Of a stretch of DNA of 7,701 nucleotides, positions 6,062-7,701 are shown one piece after another. How positions within the stretch are numbered: the first letter of the stretch is position 1; every line of letters starts with the position of its first letter. The stretch covers positions 1 to 7,701 of the forward strand of contig JAEZGU010000278.1 in assembly GCA_023416855.1 (NCBI GenBank). Direction: 5' to 3'. The notes under the pieces were generated by a model that did no database searches, had not been told where the DNA came from, and saw nothing but the letters and a program-made list of their open reading frames with translations. The stretch is from Bacillota bacterium (GTDB lineage: Bacteria; Bacillota; Clostridia; Tissierellales; Sedimentibacteraceae). A program made the position numbers and the translations under genes.

Positions 6062-6622
6062 TTATTCACAAGATGATGATGCAATAGCACTTAAGTCGGG
6101 TTTAACTATTCTTAATTCGTCAAAATCTCCCTCAAAGTCTATACCTTCAACTACCATTATATATTCACAATAGCCTGGGTATGGTCTATCGCAGAATGTA
6201 ACTGTAAATGGCTGGCTCATTTCTACTTCCAGCTCATCAATGTCATTTTCAACATCAATCTCATACAAATAATTCCAACTTTGTACACAGTCTTTTTCAC
6301 CATTGCAAATCCTGATTAATTTGAATAGTAAATCAACTTCTACTTCATGTTCAGGGCCTTCTTCATCTTCTGCTTCAAAGATTATAAGACTTGAAAATTC
6401 AATTTTAACAATAGGCTTATTCAAGCAAGTAGTATCTATTTTTAAACGATCCAAAACAAATTCTTGACGTTCTTCTACAAATCCATCATCAATTTCGAAA
6501 AATGCATCTTGTGGTCTGTATCCACACTCTAAAATAACAGTATTATGTTTATGACAATGTGCACTTTCTATCCCATTACTTGCTCTATTAACAAAACTAG
6601 GGTAATTATTTCTTTCTAACAT
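6062..6622 (-). CDS. DUF4489-like cysteine-rich protein
   Basis: A 186-aa soluble, acidic protein with eight cysteines (residues 23, 33, 66, 106, 112, 144, 152, 185) and no signal peptide. The features ILECGYRPQDAFFEIDD, FVLDRLKIDTTCLNKP, IVKIEFSSLIIF, KLIRICNG and FTVTFCDRPYPGYCEY match the DUF4489 pattern known to me from clostridia, a family without established function. This is recall, not a search. The frame can be extended to a GTG at 6634, but that codon is part of the GGAGTGA ribosome site, so the ATG at 6622, spaced correctly from it, is the start. The gene converges with the beta-sandwich gene. A sigma-K-like element lies upstream. The many cysteines could bind metal or cross-link the protein in a spore or envelope layer; both are guesses. 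Confidence 0.78.
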   Translation of the reverse strand: MLERNNYPSFVNRASNGIESAHCHKHNTVILECGYRPQDAFFEIDDGFVEERQEFVLDRLKIDTTCLNKPIVKIEFSSLIIFEAEDEEGPEHEVEVDLLFKLIRICNGEKDCVQSWNYLYEIDVENDIDELEVEMSQPFTVTFCDRPYPGYCEYIMVVEGIDFEGDFDELRIVKPDLSAIASSSCE

Positions 6623-6853
6623 ACAAATTTTCACTCCATATATGATATACGAGAACTCTATTCTCTAATTTATAATATGAAGCTTATCCTATTTTGTTCC
6701 AACTTGTCTCATAACATTAGAATAATTTTTGTATATAAGCATAAATAATCTCCACCATCACTTCAACTTTTTTATGGCTTTCTCTAATGCAGTTCTTAAC
6801 CCCCTTAATCTATCTTTGAACATAAAATAAATCAAAAAATTTCATACAACATA
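6623..6853. other. Intergenic region between the divergent DUF4489-like and permease genes
   Basis: Besides the promoter elements listed separately, this stretch holds a minus-strand frame at 6758-6823 reading MFKDRLRGLRTALEKAIKKLK (21 aa, strongly basic and amphipathic). It has no visible ribosome site. In the same frame after its stop, a second tiny frame starts at an ATG preceded by GGAG (MLIYKNYSNVMRQVGTK). They may be remnants of a decayed small gene or chance. No RNA gene, terminator or repeat was recognised here. Confidence 0.3.
6671..6697 (-). promoter_or_regulatory. Possible sporulation (sigma-K-like) promoter for the DUF4489-like gene
   Basis: On the minus strand CATATTATA (plus 6671-6679) fits the sigma-K -10 pattern CATAnnnTA. 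An AC (plus 6696-6697) lies 16 bases upstream, close to the usual spacing for that factor. Transcription would start about 40 bases before the ATG. A sigma-A reading, TTGGAA with CATATT at about 17 bases, is also possible. The motif is short and the DNA AT-rich, so this is tentative. Confidence 0.28.
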
Positions 6854-6882
6854 TTGACGAGTGTCTATGTAAGGAATATAAT
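6854..6882 (+). promoter_or_regulatory. Strong sigma-A promoter for the permease gene
   Basis: TTGACG (6854-6859) and a perfect TATAAT (6877-6882) are separated by exactly 17 bases. Transcription should begin near 6889, giving a leader of about 42 bases with the AGGGGG ribosome site. This is the best promoter in the window and implies tight control by a repressor or constitutive expression. Confidence 0.8.
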
Positions 6883-6914
6883 AAATATAGATGGCTATCG
6901 ATATATAAAATATT
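6875..6914. promoter_or_regulatory. Imperfect palindrome over the permease promoter (possible operator)
   Basis: Two 18-base arms (6875-6892 and 6897-6914) are inverted repeats with 14 of 18 positions matching, centred on GGCT at 6893-6896. The palindrome covers the -10 element and the predicted start site, the classic place for a repressor of the ArsR/SmtB or a similar dimeric type. Both arms are nearly all A and T, so part of the symmetry is expected by chance. Confidence 0.35.
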
Positions 6915-6930
6915 TATTTAGGGGGCTAAA

Positions 6931-7701
6931 ATGATTATATTTTCATGGCTAAACAGACAGCTGCTTAAAATGGAATGGCTTTATGAATTAGTAAAAATGT
7001 TTGTTGAAAATGTTTTTGGGTTGAGTGTTGAAGATCGTTTAGGGAGCAGCATACATTTTTTCATATATGATGTAATTAAAATATTTATATTACTTTCATT
7101 TTTAATATTTACAATATCATATATTCAAAGCTTCTTTCCCCCGGAACGAACAAAGAAAATCTTAGGAAATATAAAAGGAATGCCTGCAAATATATTTGGT
7201 GCTTTGCTTGGAACAATAACACCATTTTGTTCATGCTCATCAATCCCTTTATTTATAGGCTTCACAAGCGCTGGATTACCTCTTGGAGTTACTTTTTCAT
7301 TTCTAATATCTTCACCTTTAGTTGATTTGGCTTCAATTCTTCTATTGGCAAGCATATTTAATTGGAAAATAGCAATAGCATATGTTGCAGTTGGTTTATT
7401 ATTGGCAGTGGTAGCCGGAACAATAATAGGTAAATTGCATCTTGAAAAATATGTGGAATCATTTGTTTACGGAAATAAGTCTCTTGATATAGAGCAAGAA
7501 AAAATGACAGTTCAGGACCGTATAGAATTTTCAAAAAACCAAGTTACCGATATTGTTAAAAGGGTTTGGAAATATATACTTATTGGGGTTGGTATTGGTG
7601 CTGCAATACATAATTGGATACCTGAATCCTTAATAACAGCCATTCTTGGTAAGGATAAGTGGTATTCTGTTATAATTGCAGCAGTTGTTGGTATACCAAT
7701 G
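6931..7701 (+). CDS. Permease of the DUF318/ArsP-like family (3' end outside window)
   Basis: The first 257 codons of an integral membrane protein, begun at ATG 6931 with AGGGGG (6920-6925) five bases before it. Membrane helices are visible near residues 48-66, 86-110, 120-142, 147-167, 212-230 and 246 onward. The family hallmark TPFCSCSSIPLF (97-108), in the second helix, is followed by GFTSAGLPLGVTFSFLISSP (110-129), with the region about 170-210 forming a charged cytoplasmic-type loop. Such permeases (YraQ/UPF0718, DUF318) are predicted transporters; the ArsP members export trivalent organoarsenicals and their cysteines matter for that, while most others have no known substrate. The first 30 residues (WLNRQLLKMEWLYELVKMFV) are amphipathic. 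No arsenic gene or ArsR regulator lies in the visible upstream DNA, so the substrate is open. The typical family length (about 300-350 aa) means most of the protein is present. Confidence 0.88.
   Translation, partial: MIIFSWLNRQLLKMEWLYELVKMFVENVFGLSVEDRLGSSIHFFIYDVIKIFILLSFLIFTISYIQSFFPPERTKKILGNIKGMPANIFGALLGTITPFCSCSSIPLFIGFTSAGLPLGVTFSFLISSPLVDLASILLLASIFNWKIAIAYVAVGLLLAVVAGTIIGKLHLEKYVESFVYGNKSLDIEQEKMTVQDRIEFSKNQVTDIVKRVWKYILIGVGIGAAIHNWIPESLITAILGKDKWYSVIIAAVVGIPM

Noticed and set aside
7125..7355. Minus-strand open frame within the permease gene
   Set aside because: It is antisense to the conserved TPFCSCS region of the permease and has no ribosome site.

Overview
The window looks like chromosomal DNA of a low-GC, motile, anaerobic Firmicute of the class Clostridia. 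The reasons are the strong AT bias, the near-perfect Shine-Dalgarno sites (AGGAGG-type), sigma-A-like promoters, compact hairpin/T-tract terminators, and the families present (DegV, dCache chemoreceptor, DUF4489-like, LDCC-motif miniprotein). The species cannot be named from this sequence. No tRNA, rRNA, CRISPR array, insertion sequence or phage gene was seen.

Left part (1-4862, all minus strand). Reading with transcription, right to left, there is first a soluble PAS-domain protein (3921-4862). Its third PAS domain is cut short and runs out of frame into the C-terminal half of a chemoreceptor signalling domain (3325-3945). This looks like a PAS-chemoreceptor gene broken by an internal out-of-frame deletion. 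A strong terminator follows, then an intact membrane chemoreceptor of 667 aa (1083-3086) with its own terminator. That receptor is a close paralogue of the broken one. Next comes a DegV-family fatty-acid-binding protein with its own promoter (74-937). A ribosome site and ATG at the very left edge suggest another gene beginning there.

Middle (4863-6622). A 47-codon minus-strand gene with a TTG start (5089-5232) encodes a miniprotein with an LDCC motif. It has a good promoter, a structured leader and a terminator overlapping its stop codon. Divergent from it is a plus-strand gene for a stand-alone beta-sandwich domain (5442-5969), of the kind usually attached to clostridial peptidoglycan-binding proteins. 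It converges on a cysteine-rich DUF4489-like protein (6062-6622), with a shared hairpin between them.

Right part (6623-7701). An intergenic stretch ends in a textbook sigma-A promoter, overlapped by an imperfect palindrome. This drives a permease of the DUF318/ArsP-like family (TPFCSCS motif) that runs off the window.

The genes do not form one pathway. The left part is a chemotaxis-receptor cluster; the rest are separately promoted single genes. I found no convincing new multi-gene system. The items most worth a second look are the out-of-frame PAS/chemoreceptor fusion scar, the LDCC miniprotein with its leader hairpin, the tandem Spo0A-box-like sites before the intact receptor, and the palindrome on the permease promoter.
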